Source: Tubulanus polymorphus
Lineage: Eukaryota > Nemertea > Palaeonemertea > Tubulaniformes > Tubulanidae
Direction: 5' to 3'
Length of the DNA: 64,000 nucleotides
Assembly (NCBI RefSeq): GCF_964204645.1
Contig: NC_134032.1
Location: 9,110,275-9,174,274, forward strand
Shown: in pieces, positions 21,379-32,725 of the stretch
Layout of the letters: each line of letters opens with the position of its first letter
Numbering within the stretch: position 1 is the stretch's first letter
Notes under the pieces: model-generated
Database searches by the model: none
The model's input: the letters and a program-made list of their open reading frames with translations, nothing else
Told to the model about the DNA's origin: nothing
Program-made: the position numbers and the translations under genes

Positions 21379-22574
21379 CTAATTATTGTGATCCAAAAAT
21401 TTCCAGCATAAATCTGAAGGAACATGTGAAAGACTGACTTCTTTTCTGTTCACAGCTTCGCGTATAAAGTGATACCTAATGTCAATGTGTTTTGACCTTT
21501 GGTGATATACAGGGTTAGAGGCAAGCATAAAGCGCTCCCTGGTTGTCACGGTACAGAGTAATACATTCTGACAAAACATTAAAATCTAAATCTGTCCATA
21601 ATTGTTTGAGGTATTTAGCCTCTTGAACAGCGGCTGCCATGGCCATATATTCAGCCTCACAAGTAGAAAGTGCAACTGTAGGTTGTTTCCTAGACTTCCA
21701 GGAAATCATTGGCCCACTACTAGATAAACGGAAACAATATCCGGTAATACTACGTCTATCATCAGAATTAGCCCAGTCGGCATCACTATATCCTGCAAGT
21801 TTTAAATTCTCTTGTGACCTTTTGAAAATCAATTTTCTGTCACTTGTACCTTTAAGATAACGCAGCACATGCTTTGTTGTACACAAATGGTTATGACATG
21901 GTTTATACATGAATTGTGACAGCTTCGTCACAACATAACACAGATCTGATCTTGAGCCTATCATAACATAAATCAAACTACCTACAATCTCCCTATACAA
22001 TTTTGCATCTTCGGGGGATAAGATTTCTCCTGATTCATTGATAATTTCACAGGGGGTTGTTCTGGGTTTACATTCTTTCATGTTAAATCTTTCCAGTAGC
22101 TTTTTAATATACTGGGACTGATCCATTGTGATTTGGTCATGTTCGTGAGAGAATTGAATTCCCAGAAACCATGATAGATTTTCCAGATCTTTCATTTTAA
22201 ACCTTTCACAGAGTGATTGTTTTGTTTTGTTCATTGCAGAGTTGCTGTCTGCAGCAATAATAATGTCATCAACCCGGATAACTAGGACAATCTTTTTATT
22301 TTCAGTGAATTTCGTGTATACACATGAATCAGCCTTAGACTGGGTAAAACCCTCACTAATTAAGTACTCATCTAGAACATTGTTCCAGTTTCTTCCACTT
22401 TGTTTGAGACCGTACAGGGATTTTTTTCAATTTATACACTAATGGATTACCATCATTATCAGTGTAAACAAACCCTTCAGGCTGTCTCACATAAATCTCG
22501 CAATCAATAGGCGCGCGCAGGTACGCCGTTTTGACATCCATCTTATGTATAATTAGATTGTACTGAACAGCCAA
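21379..22574 (-). pseudogene. pol: copia reverse transcriptase and RNase H
   Basis: The RT starts at about 22574 with HKMDVKTAYLRAPIDCEIYV and QPEGFVY. After a frameshift near 22430 it continues with the catalytic box RVDDIIIAADS at about 22260, then a long open stretch (21515-22234) with the RT thumb and RNase H, including YSDADWAN and STCEAEYMA. These order and motifs are diagnostic for Ty1/copia. A further frameshift near 21530 affects the C terminus. The N-terminal part of the RT and the linker from integrase are missing. Confidence 0.92.
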
Positions 22575-22630
22575 CTGACATAATAAGGTAATAAGGTGTT
22601 TTACCTAACCATTTGTTTAAGCACCTGTTT

Positions 22631-23215
22631 CTAAATGTAGACTGTAGCCATCACAGCATAGGACCATAGGAATTTCGGCAAACCACTATTGTTCAGCAGA
22701 CATCTCGCTATTTCGAAGATAGTCCTCCACGATCGTTCAACAGTTCCGTTTTGATGTGGAGAATATGGGGCTGATACTTGGAAACTTATTTTGTTCCGAG
22801 TCAACACTTGCTGATAATCATCGTCGATAAATTCACCTCCGCCATCGCTCCTCATACGTTTAATCACGCCGTATGGAGCGGTATCCGCCAAGAAACGCTC
22901 AAGTGCTTTGACAGCATCACTTTTCTGTCTTAGAAAGTACACCATAATAACACATGAATAGTTATCTACAAACGAAATTGCGTAACTAAATCCATCTTTC
23001 GCTGTAGGGGTAATCCGTCCTGATAAGTCACAGTGTACAAATTCGAATGGTTTTCTAGACCTGTAATCCGGCTCGCGATTTCGGTATTGTGCCATTTTTC
23101 CTAGAGTACATACTTCGCACTGAAAGTCATTTTTATCGCCTACGATTTTCATTCCATTCACGATCGCTTCCAGCTTAATGATGTCTTCTACGTTACAGTG
23201 TCCGAGGATTTTATG
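22631..23215 (-). pseudogene. pol: copia integrase
   Basis: The zinc-binding HHCC module is visible as WHKILGH at about 23200 and CEVCTLGKM at about 23100, split by a frameshift or start difference near 23165-23190. The catalytic core has D (FVHCDLSG), D (MRSDGGGEF) and E (NGTVERSW), so all three acidic residues remain. It ends at about 22631, where the rest of the domain is lost by deletion. Confidence 0.9.
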
Positions 23216-23694
23216 CCATTCTCTGAGAGAATGTTATCATTCAATGATGCCATCGTGTTATACAGAAAATACAAACGACCGCGCTTTTCAATGCAGAATT
23301 TTGTTCCATCTTTAGCAATTAACTCTGCCGCATTTTCAGTGAAGTTTACTTTCGCGCCATTTACAACTGCAGCTTGTACGGAAAATATATTTTGGAATGA
23401 CGGAACATGCAACGCATTTTTCAGTTCTGTCACACGTGGTTTCCCATTGGAATCTGTCAACACAACTTTTGCGGTTCCTTTATTCTTCGCAAGATTGTTG
23501 ACACGGCTACCGTCCGCCAACTCGATAATGTGATTATTCGGATCAAACTGGTCATCGAACGCAATAAACTTTGACACATCATTTATAACGTGTGTGGTAG
23601 CACCACAATCTACCAACAGCCTGTCTTTATCGAGAGTATCATTCTCGGATAATCTAAATTGGAACGAATGTTCCCTTTCTTCACGATCTTGCAT
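23188..23694 (-). pseudogene. pol: copia aspartic protease
   Basis: An open stretch of 168 codons has the active-site motif LLVDCGATTHV, as in retrotransposon proteases (D-C-G-A in place of D-S-G-A, as often in copia). Its C-terminal end runs into the integrase region. Confidence 0.85.
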
Positions 23695-23799
23695 GGAATG
23701 AATTCCGTTTTTACGACCTAACTTTCTACAGAATTTTGTGTCTTGAGTACTGTTATTGCATTCAGTACACCACCTTCCCCTTCTTTTCTCTGGACAACT

Positions 23800-24471
23800 C
23801 TACAACTGGACGCTCTATGACCTGGCTTGTCGCAGTTCAAACACTTAAAGTTCGGATTTGGCCTACCTTTCTTTTGACCACTGCCGAAGATCTCGTCACA
23901 TCGTCATGAGATGTACTTCTTTCTTCCCTTTCTTGTGCTTTTTCGGTCTCCTCAAAGTTTCTTAGCGAAGCTTTAAATTCAGAGAACGTAACCTCTTTGT
24001 CCTTTTGTGTGATAAAAACTGAAAAAGTTTTATATGAAACCGGTAATCCTTTGTGGACCATAGCGACAAGTAAACTGTCCGAAATATTTTCTCCAGCCGT
24101 TTTAAGGGCTGTTGAAGCAGTCTCGGCGCGTAACATATAATCTGTGACACATTCCTCTTGCCCTTTCTTTAACGAAGTCAGTTCATGGTTAAGTCCGATA
24201 ATTTTTGGCGTTCCTTTCGATTTATAGTGTTCCCGTAAGATTTCTTGTGCTTTACGGCCGTCGTCTATCGTATCCCGTATTACAAGGGACAGACTCCTGT
24301 CGTCCAAACAGTTTATCAGTTCGGCGTAAGCTTCAGCATTTTTATCTTGATCGGGCTCCTGCCCTGCTGGCAGAAATATCGTATCATGAAGTTTCTGTAA
24401 TCTCAAATAACCTAGAAACTTCGCTTCCCACAGTTCATAACGCTATTCGTCACCATCAAACACCAGATTAC
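23800..24471 (-). pseudogene. gag: copia gag with zinc knuckle
   Basis: An open stretch at 23837-24406 encodes a UBN2-type copia gag (LRLQKLHDTIFLPAG, INCLDDRSLSLVIRD, ALRNFEETEK-like). A CCHC knuckle, CLNCDKPGHRASSC, follows at about 23805-23850 in another frame. Upstream, in frame with LRLQKL, the read GDE-stop-RYELWEAKF shows a TAG codon, present also in all four duplicated gag fragments. The last 20 bp before the LTR differ from other copies by a small deletion that removed the GGGCCCAGG segment of the primer-binding region. Confidence 0.9.
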
Positions 24472-24694
24472 GTTGATGTGGAGGCCATAGTGTCCAATGA
24501 TGGAAATAATTTGTGGGGCTAAAATTCAAGAGACAAACGCTGTTGTTCTTTACTATACTATAATTATAACTAAACTTTATTCATCAGTTTCTCATCATCA
24601 TGGGATATCACAGGATCTTGAGTCATCCAATTCCACGTAAGGTAACCACAAGAATGTCCAATACAGTTACAGCACATCATGTTTATAGTCAACA
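24472..24694 (-). repeat. 5' LTR of the copia element
   Basis: It lacks the terminal T of TGTTGA because of the adjacent small deletion. It is followed on the right by gene X block 0. Confidence 0.92.
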
Positions 24695-27187
24695 TACTTT
24701 TCGTCCGTCGTTTGTTCGTCCCTCTCAAAATTGTAGCTGCTAACATGTCCTACGATTGTGGTGAGTTCAAGGTCATTGGTTATTGTATATGGTCACCAGG
24801 GGCATTGAATAGTGAAATTGTTAGATTGTTGAGCATTTGAAACCACTTCCCAAGTGGGCATGGTGTCCCTGGACCCCTAGTTTCGATTCCCTGAAGATGG
24901 TTTATTTCAGCGATACTGGACGTTTACCATGTCGATGAACGACAGTTCATTGGTCCGGGATTTTTTAAAGTTTTGCACATTTCCGATCCTTCGGACGTGA
25001 CTATTTGTGAGCCCAGCCTACACTTATATTTTTACATTCCTCAAACTATCGAGGTGATTGTTATCCTCCTCTTGTAGAACTTCCTGTACGGTTGTGCGCA
25101 AATGGTTTAATCCTCCTTATGTATATATCTTCAGCCTATGTAATTCCTCCGTCGCGACCGATCTAGGCTCATTGAGGTCCTTCTTGTCGACAAGACATGG
25201 AATTATGGTGGAATGTTCATTAGGCATACTGCACAGTTGCCGCTTTATATCATTCACCCATTTCTGGTCGATGGCTCTACATCATAAATTTACCGGAGGT
25301 TCGCACAAGCACATAAAGCTAACGGTAAATCTGCCTGGAAATATGGAAAATTAATTTTGTTACAATCAACACTTGCATAATTCAGAACAAGAAGCGACAT
25401 AGATATTTCGTTGGCCAACCTATTTCCAGTATCTTGTTCCTTTCTAAGAACAGCACAGTCCCTGTGGTTGGAATTGTATGTCACATTGCTTCGTGCTTTT
25501 TCTTTCGCCAACCAGTTTTCGATTAGATCTTATTAGTTGAATATCACCATGTTGTGACAGAACTATAAAAAATACTCACAGCTAACCGTAACACAATGCC
25601 TTTTAACAATTTTGATGATGCGATGGTATGTTTTGTTCTATTCGGACAACCATTATTTACAAATCCTTCGTATTTTGGCCGTAGAAATGTAGTAGTCAAA
25701 TCTCCATCAACCCACACCATTTCTGCGTCGGCAAACTTGCTTCCCGACATCAATTTCAGGCAGTTATTCAGCTTGCTAAATACTGGTCGGTTTTCATTTT
25801 TCATCTTCTCTTGAAATTTCGGCTGTTCCAGGTACGTAAGGTAAACAATCGTCATAAAGTTATCGATGGGGCATGTGTTTAGCAGTTGAATGCCAGTACT
25901 CAGTGTCCCACCCCAGGATGGCACATTCAGTAATTTACTGCTGCTCTTCGAAATTGTACCAATAGTGCCACTGGTAAATTTCAGATAAGTCACTGTCTTG
26001 CGGCTTCCGACAGTTAACTTGGATGCCAGGAATAACCTTCAGGATTTCGTTACAACTTGTAATTATCGGCACCATAGGCCTACAGGATTTGCGCCTTTCC
26101 CCGGGCTTGCTGATATCCTTCACTCGCGTGGAATTAGTTAACGTATCTGCAAAGAGACAAATTGTAATCATGATTAAAATGAGTTCATTCATTTATTATG
26201 TACGCATAAAATTGGAATTTTCCAACCCCCCTCCCCCTCTGTACGCAAAATTGGCCATTTTTTCATATACATTAAGCATTAAAGTACGCAATTACACTGA
26301 CCCCTCCCCCTCCCCTAATGCGTACGTAATAAATGAATGATCCCAATGCAGTATTCACGAAAATACTCACAGACCATCATGCACCCCAGGCAATAGAAAC
26401 CTTCAAAGGTGATACCTTGTTCCTCATCACATCGCAGGGCCGCTCACGTCACTCCCAAAAGCCTAAATTAAAAGAACAAATTCACGCCCAAACCCACACC
26501 AGACGTGTTTATGGTCGGCGGCTTCTTCTTTTTAAAGTGATGACATGTTGTACAGTAATCTTTTTTGACGCCTTATGAAGGCTACCATTATGAAACCTTA
26601 ACAATGTTAACCATTCCGCGTCGTTTTACAAATCATAACCGTAAATCGATGTGCAAAACGTCACAGGTTTATGTGTACACATAATAGCTATTTGGCAAAA
26701 TATTATTGACAAAGATGTAGAATGTCTTCCTGTGATTATATAATGAGCCCTATTTGAACGTCGAAATATTATATTGCATTGAATATCATGGGAAGACGTA
26801 TTGTGATAGTGAAGCAACTGTACATTTAGTTTATTATCTTTCATAACTTCCTCCAATAATGATATGTAATTTAGCGAGTGCGCATTCAATTCAACAGAAA
26901 AATCATCTTAAATTTTACGTATTATTTGAAGTGACCCAAACTATCATTTCGTTCAAAAAAGTCATCGACTGTCTCGCCTTTTCTTTGTGAAGGTCTCGAA
27001 AAGTCAGTTTCTTTTTGAAGCCGCCTTAAAGAAAGAATGTGATTCAAACTGTTTCCTAAACGATTCAATTATTTGTGAAAATTCTCGAAATTAACAAATC
27101 ATCAAAGAATCGATGAGCAGGCGATTCCCTTCAGGTACTAAAATATAAATTGTTTCTTTTGCTCGTCCGACCAGCCTCTAGCGTCAG
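24695..27187 (-). repeat. Gene X block, copy 0 (leftmost)
   Basis: First of five near-identical blocks of about 2.48 kb. It starts at the copia target site and holds gene X exons on the minus strand: the main exon around 25580-26147 (acceptor TCTCTTTGCAG, donor GTGAGTATTT), a following exon around 25290-25520, and a coding stretch at about 25070-25270 with KWVNDIKRQL. It also holds the TA-MITE at 26183-26342 and a dispersed repeat at about 24800-24890 (also at 63001). Here the acceptor of the second exon is mutated (ATAAG instead of ATAGG). Confidence 0.9.
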
Positions 27188-27775
27188 TGTAATATCCTTC
27201 AGTTCTGACTAAGGTAATAAACCACTAATTAGCTTCCGTCATATGCGTGTTATTACTGCTTTTGTTTATTTAATCTTCTCAGACTCAGGAGTACAAATCT
27301 CAGATCACATTCTCTACGTTACATATAGACATCACACAAGATCCGACGTCAAACAGTAAACTACGATTGACTAAAACGACAAGAAATGAAAACACACTAA
27401 GAAAAATACTAAGTAATCAACTCACGAATAATCAAGTCTAGTAAGACCAGGAAACGTCCTATAACCTTAAGGGTATCAGCCTCTGGCATGCGAGTGCCAA
27501 TCTCGAAAACCAGTGATACAACTCTCTCAGGAGATTTACACAGAAAAAACATACGTCAATATAGCCTATACATCCTAAACAAACAATAGAGAATGCACTC
27601 ACCGACAGTGAAGCCTCAAGAACTGAGGGTAAAAATAATATATTGGGCAGGTCACGAACTTTCTAAACATGCGCCCGCACACTCCACACTAAACTGCGGA
27701 CCCGGACCGGACAACGTACCGGACGTAAAGTAAAATAGAGTAAAACCAAATGGTTAGGAAAATAAGCCCGCTACA
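27188..27775 (-). mobile_element. Second solo LTR (LTR2), unit 1 junction
   Basis: 588 bp with TGTAAT...GCTACA ends. On the minus strand it starts TGTAGCGGGC, has AATAAA near its 3' part and ends ATATTACA. It joins copia gag (flank GTGGT) directly to gene X (flank CTGAC). The two flanks differ, so it has no target duplication. This copy has the 53-bp segment with ACTGCGGACCCGGACCGG. Confidence 0.75.
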
Positions 27776-28393
27776 ACCACTGCCGAAGTTCTTAAATCTC
27801 ATCACATCGTCATGAGATGTACTTCTTTCTTCGCTTTCTTGTACTTTTTCGGTCTCCTCAAAGTTTCTTAGCACAACTTTAAATTCAAAGAACGTAACCT
27901 CTTTGTCCTTTTGTGTGATAAAAACTGAAAAAGTTTTATATGAAACCGGTAATCCTTTGTGGACCATAGCGACAAGTAAACTGTCCGAAATATTTTCTCC
28001 AGCCGTTTTAAGGGCTGTTGAAGCAGTCTCGGCGCGTAACATATAATCTGTGACACATTCCTCTTGCCCTTTCTTTAACGAAGTCAGTTCATGGTAAAGT
28101 CCGATAATTTTAAGCGTTCCTTTCGATTTATAGTGTTCCCGTAAGATTTCTTGTGCTTTACAGCCGTCGTCTATCGCATCCCGTATTACAAGGGACAGAC
28201 TCCTGTCGTCCAAACAGTTTATCAGTGCGGCGTAAGCTTCAGCATTTTTATCTTGATCGGGCTTCTGCCCTGCTGGCAGAAATATCGTATCATGAAGTTT
28301 CTGTAATCTCAAATAACCTAGAAACTTCGCTTCCCACAGTTCATAACGCTATTCGTCACCATCAAACACCAGATTACGCCTGGGCCCATTACC
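27776..28393 (-). pseudogene. copia gag fragment, unit 1
   Basis: This is the 5' part of gag plus the primer-binding region GGTAATGGGCCCAGG. It stops where LTR2 begins. It has lost pol completely. Confidence 0.88.
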
Positions 28394-28617
28394 TGTTGAT
28401 GTGGAGGCCATAGTGTCCAATGATGGAAATAATTTGTGGGGCTAAAATTCAAGAGACAAACGCTGTTGTTCTTTACTATACTATAATTATAACTAAACTT
28501 TATTCATCAGTTTCTCATCATCATGGGATATCACAGGATCTTGAGTCATGCAATTCCACGTAAGGTAACCACAAGAATGTCCAATACAGTTACAGCACAT
28601 CATGTTTATAGTCAACA
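28394..28617 (-). repeat. copia LTR, unit 1
   Basis: 224-bp copy with intact TGTTGA and TCAACA ends, followed by CACTT as at the original insertion site. Confidence 0.92.
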
Positions 28618-31095
28618 CACTTTTCGTCCGTCGTTTGTTCGTCCCTCTCAAAATTGTAGCTGCTAACATGTCCTATGATTGTGGTGAGTTCAAGGTCATT
28701 GGTTATTGTATATGGTCACCAGGGGCATTGAATAGTGAAATTGTTAGATTGTTGAGCATTTGAAACCACTTCCCAAGTGGGCATGGTGTCCCTGGACCCC
28801 TAGTTTCGATTCCCTGAAGATGGTTTATTTCAGCGATACTGGACGTTTACCATGTCGATGAACGACAGTTCATTGGTCCGGGTTTTTTTAAAGTTGTGCA
28901 CATTTCCGATCCTTCGCACGTGACTATTTGTGAGCCCAGCCTACACTTATATTTTTACATTCCTCAAACTATCGAGGTGATTGTTATCCTCCTCTTGTAG
29001 AACTTCCTGTACGGTTGTGCGATAATGGTTTCCTCCTTATGTATATATCTTCAGCCTATGTAATTCCTCCGTCGCGACCGATCTAGGCTCATTGAGGTCC
29101 TTCTTGTCGACAAGACATGGAATTATGGTGGAATGTTCATTAGGCATACTGCGCAGTTGCCGCTTTATATCATTCACCCATTTCTGGTCGATGGCTCTAC
29201 ATCATAAATTTACCGGAGGTTCGCACAAGCACATAAAGCTAACGGTAAATCTGCCTGGAAATATGGAAAATTAATTTTGTTACAATCAACACTTGCATAA
29301 TTCAGAACAAGAAGCGACATAGATATTTCGTTGGCCCATCTATTTCCAGTATCTTGTTCCTTTCTAAGAACAGCACAGTCCCTGTGGTTGGAATTGTAGG
29401 TCACATTGCATCGTGCTTTTTCTTTCGCCAACCAGTTTTCGATTAGATCCTATTAGTTGAATATCACCATGTTGTGACAGAACTATAAAAAAATACTCAC
29501 AGCTAACCGTAACACAATGCCTTTTAACAATTTTGATGATGCGATGGTATGTTTTGTTCTATTCGGACAACCATTATTTACAAATCCTTCGTATTTTGGC
29601 CGTAGAAATGTAGTAGTCAAATCTCCATCAACCCACACCATTTTTGCGTCGGCAAACTTGCCTCCTGACATCAATTTCAGGCAGTTATTCAGCTTGCTAA
29701 ATACTGGTCGGTTTTCATTTTTCATCTTCTCTTGAAATTTCGGCTGTTCCAGGTACGTAAGGTAAACAATCGTCATAAAGTTATCGATGGGGCATGTGTT
29801 TAGCAGTTGAATGCCAGTACTCAGTGTCCCACCCCAGGATGGCACATTCGGCAATTTACTGCTGCTCTTCGAAATTGTACCAATAGTGCCACTGGTAAAT
29901 TTCAGATAAGTCACTGTCTTGCGGCTTCCGACAGTTAACTTGGATGCCAGGAATAACCTCCAGGATTTCGTTACAACTTGTAATTATCGGCACCATACAG
30001 GATTTGCGCCTTTCCCCGGGCTTGCTGATATCCTTCACTCGCGTTGAATTAGTTAACGTATCTGCAAAGAGACAATCATGATTAAAATGAGTTCATTCAT
30101 TTATTATGTACGCATAAAATTTGAATTTTCCAACCCCCCTCCCCCTCTGTACGCAAAATTGGCCATTTTTTCATATACATTAAGCATTAAAGTACGCAAT
30201 TACACTGACCCCTCCCCCTCCCCTAATGCGTACGTAATAAATGAATGATCCCAATGCAGTATTCACGAAAATACTCACAGACCATCATGCACCCCAGGCA
30301 ATAGAAACCTTCAAAGGTGATACCTTGTTCCTCATCACATCGCAGGGCCGCTCACGTCACTCCCAAAAGCCTAAATTAAAAGAACAAATTCACGCCCAAA
30401 CCCACACCAGACGTGTTTATGGTCGGCGGCTTCTTCTTTTTAAAGTGATGACATGTTGTACAGTAATCTTTTTTGACGCCTTATGAAGGCTACCATTATG
30501 AAACCTTAACAATGTTAACCATTCAGCGTCGTTTTACAAATCATAACCGTAAATCGATGTGCAAAACGTCACAGGTTTATGTGTACACATAATAGCTATT
30601 TGGCAAAATATTATTGACAAAGATGTAGAATGTCTTCCTGTGATTATATAATGAGCCCTATTTGAACGTCGAAATATTATATTGCATTGAATATCATGGG
30701 AAGACGTATTGTGATAGTGAAGCAACTGTACATTTAGTTTATTATCTTTCATAACTTCCTCCAATAATGATATGTAATTTAGCGAGTGCGCATTCAATTC
30801 AACAGAAAAATCATCTTAAATTTTACGTATTATTTGAAGTGACCCAAACTATCATTTCGTTCAAAAAAGTCATCGACTGTCTCGCCTTTTCTTTGTGAAG
30901 GTCTCGAAAAGTCAGTTTCTTTTTGAAGCCGCCTTAAAGAAAGAATGTGATTCAAACTGTTTCCTAAACGATTCAATTATTTGTGAAAATTCTCGAAATT
31001 AACAAATCATCAAAGAATCGATGAGCAGGCGATTCCCTTCAGGTACTAAAATATAAATTGTTTCTTTTGCTCGTCCGACCAGCCTCTAGCGTCAG
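28618..31095 (-). repeat. Gene X block, copy 1
   Basis: The same exon order as copy 0. The acceptor of the second exon is intact here (CTAATAG before GATC). The main exon is 29500-30070 with donor GTGAGTATTT. The MITE lies at about 30090-30249. A 9-bp deletion in the main exon relative to copy 0 removes the codons GRP or similar without changing the frame of the rest. Confidence 0.88.
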
Positions 31096-31600
31096 TGTAA
31101 TATCCTTCAGTTCTGACTAAGGTAATAAACCACTAATTAGCTTCCGTCATATGCGTGTTATTACTGCTTTTGTTTATTTAATCTTCTCAGACTCAGGAGT
31201 ACAAATCTCAGATCACATTCTTTACGTTACATATAGACATCACACAAGATCCGACGTCAAACAGTAAACTACGATTGACTAAAAAGACAAGAAATGAAAA
31301 CACACTAAGAAAAATACTAAGTAATCAACTCACGAATAATCAAGTCTAGTAATAGACCGGCTGGCTCCATTTATTCAAGTGAAGAGGGGAATACCTGTTT
31401 ATGCCTTCATTTGATTGGTATTATGGCACGCATACAGGATCGGAACTTCTGCCGAGGCGCAGCCTGCTAGTTTGGCCCCTGGGGGCAATATTTTAGACCC
31501 AAATTGAAGGCTTTATTCAAGTTTTGGAAGGAATGAAAAAATCCATGTTATTATGATTCATTGTATGCCTGCCATGGATTTTCTGCTACTGACAGAAATT

Positions 31601-32560
31601 TTTGCTTGCTACAAGCCCGGGACAGAAGCATTTTAGGGGGTCAGCAATACGTGTTAATTCAAGTGAAAAGAGGAATGAATGATTTTTCTTTCAAAGTGAA
31701 GTTTATACACCAGAACAATAAAAAATGCCCATGACTGAAATTTTCTGGTGATAGTTTGTCTGGACAGAAGCCCCAAAGTGCCACACCCTGGCCCACATGG
31801 ATTTATACAAGTCTATTGAGGAATGGTTGAAATAAGTTTTATTCAAACAGTATATATCAGATATACATGAAATTGGGTTTAACAGACATTTTTGCTTGCT
31901 ACAAGCCCGGGACAGAAACATTTTAGGGGGTCAGCAATACGTGTTTATTCAAGTGAAAAGAGGAATGAATGATTTTTCTTACAAAGTGAAGTTTATACAC
32001 CAGAACAATAAAAAATGCCCATGACTGAAATTTTCTGGTGATAGTTTGTCTGGACAGAAGCCCCAAAGTGCCACACCCTGGCCCACATGGATTTATACAA
32101 GTCTATTGAGGAATGGTTGAAATAAGTTTTATTCAAACAGTATATATCAGATATACATGAAATTGGGTTTAACAGACATTTTTGCTTGCTACAAGCCCGG
32201 GACAGAAACATTTTAGGGGGTCAGCAATACGTGTTTATTCAAGTGAAAAGAGGAATGAATGATTTTTCTTACAAAGTGAAGTTTATACACCAGAACAATA
32301 AAAAATGCCCATGACTGAAATTTTCTGGTGATAGTTTGTCTGGACAGAAGCCCCAAAGTGCCACACCCTGGCCCACATGGATTTATACAAGTCTATTGAG
32401 GAATGGTTGAAATAAGTTTTACTCAAACAGTATATATCAGATATACATGAAATTGGGTTTAACAGACATTTTTGCTTGCTACAAGCCCGGGACAGAAACA
32501 TTTTAGGGGGTCAGCAATACGTGTTTATTCAAGTGAATAGAGGAATGAATGATTTTTCTT
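31601..32560. repeat. 290-bp tandem repeat in the left TIR
   Basis: Units start at 31601, 31891, 32181 and 32471 (TTTGCTTGCTACAAGCCCGG); the last is partial. Units 2 and 3 are nearly identical. The right end has about one and a half copies in inverse orientation (38040-38450). A 72-codon minus-strand open frame repeats with the unit and is probably not a gene. Confidence 0.95.
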
Positions 32561-32725
32561 GTTTGCTAGATATGATTTATTCAAACTATAAAAAGTGTAA
32601 GCTTTCACGGAAATTCACATATCTTCAGAATAACGTAATAAGTCTCTTAATAGAGAAATTGTCATATTATGTACAAGTTTACATGTATAGCGGGCAAGTA
32701 TCAGTAAGTATAGCTTGATAACTTG

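Larger units (their letters stand above)
21013..24694 (-). mobile_element. Ty1/copia-like LTR retrotransposon, nearly full length
   Basis: LTRs of 237 bp (21013-21249) and 223 bp (24472-24694) have TGTTGA...TCAACA ends. The left flank CACTT is matched by TACTT on the right, and by CACTT in the duplicated copies of that flank. The order on the minus strand is gag, protease, integrase, RT, RNase H, as in Ty1/copia. Frameshifts separate the domains, an in-frame TAG lies early in gag, and the segment between integrase and RT is deleted, so the copy is inactive. The high LTR similarity suggests a fairly young insertion. Confidence 0.93.

Noticed and set aside
24472-24694. Treating gene X as a captured gene inside the copia element (LTR-gag-X-LTR)
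   Set aside because: The copia target duplication CACTT lies between the LTR and gene X, so gene X is flanking DNA and not part of the element.
25058-25354. 98-codon plus-strand open frames in each gene X block
   Set aside because: They lie antisense to better minus-strand coding text with splice sites; their persistence reflects recent duplication only.
27689-28312. gag fragment read as a full captured host gene
   Set aside because: Identity with the copia gag at 23.8-24.4 kb is nearly complete up to the LTR2 border.
31703-32501. 72-codon minus-strand open frame occurring three times in the 290-bp repeat
   Set aside because: It exists only because the unit is repeated and shows no protein-like composition or conservation beyond DNA identity.
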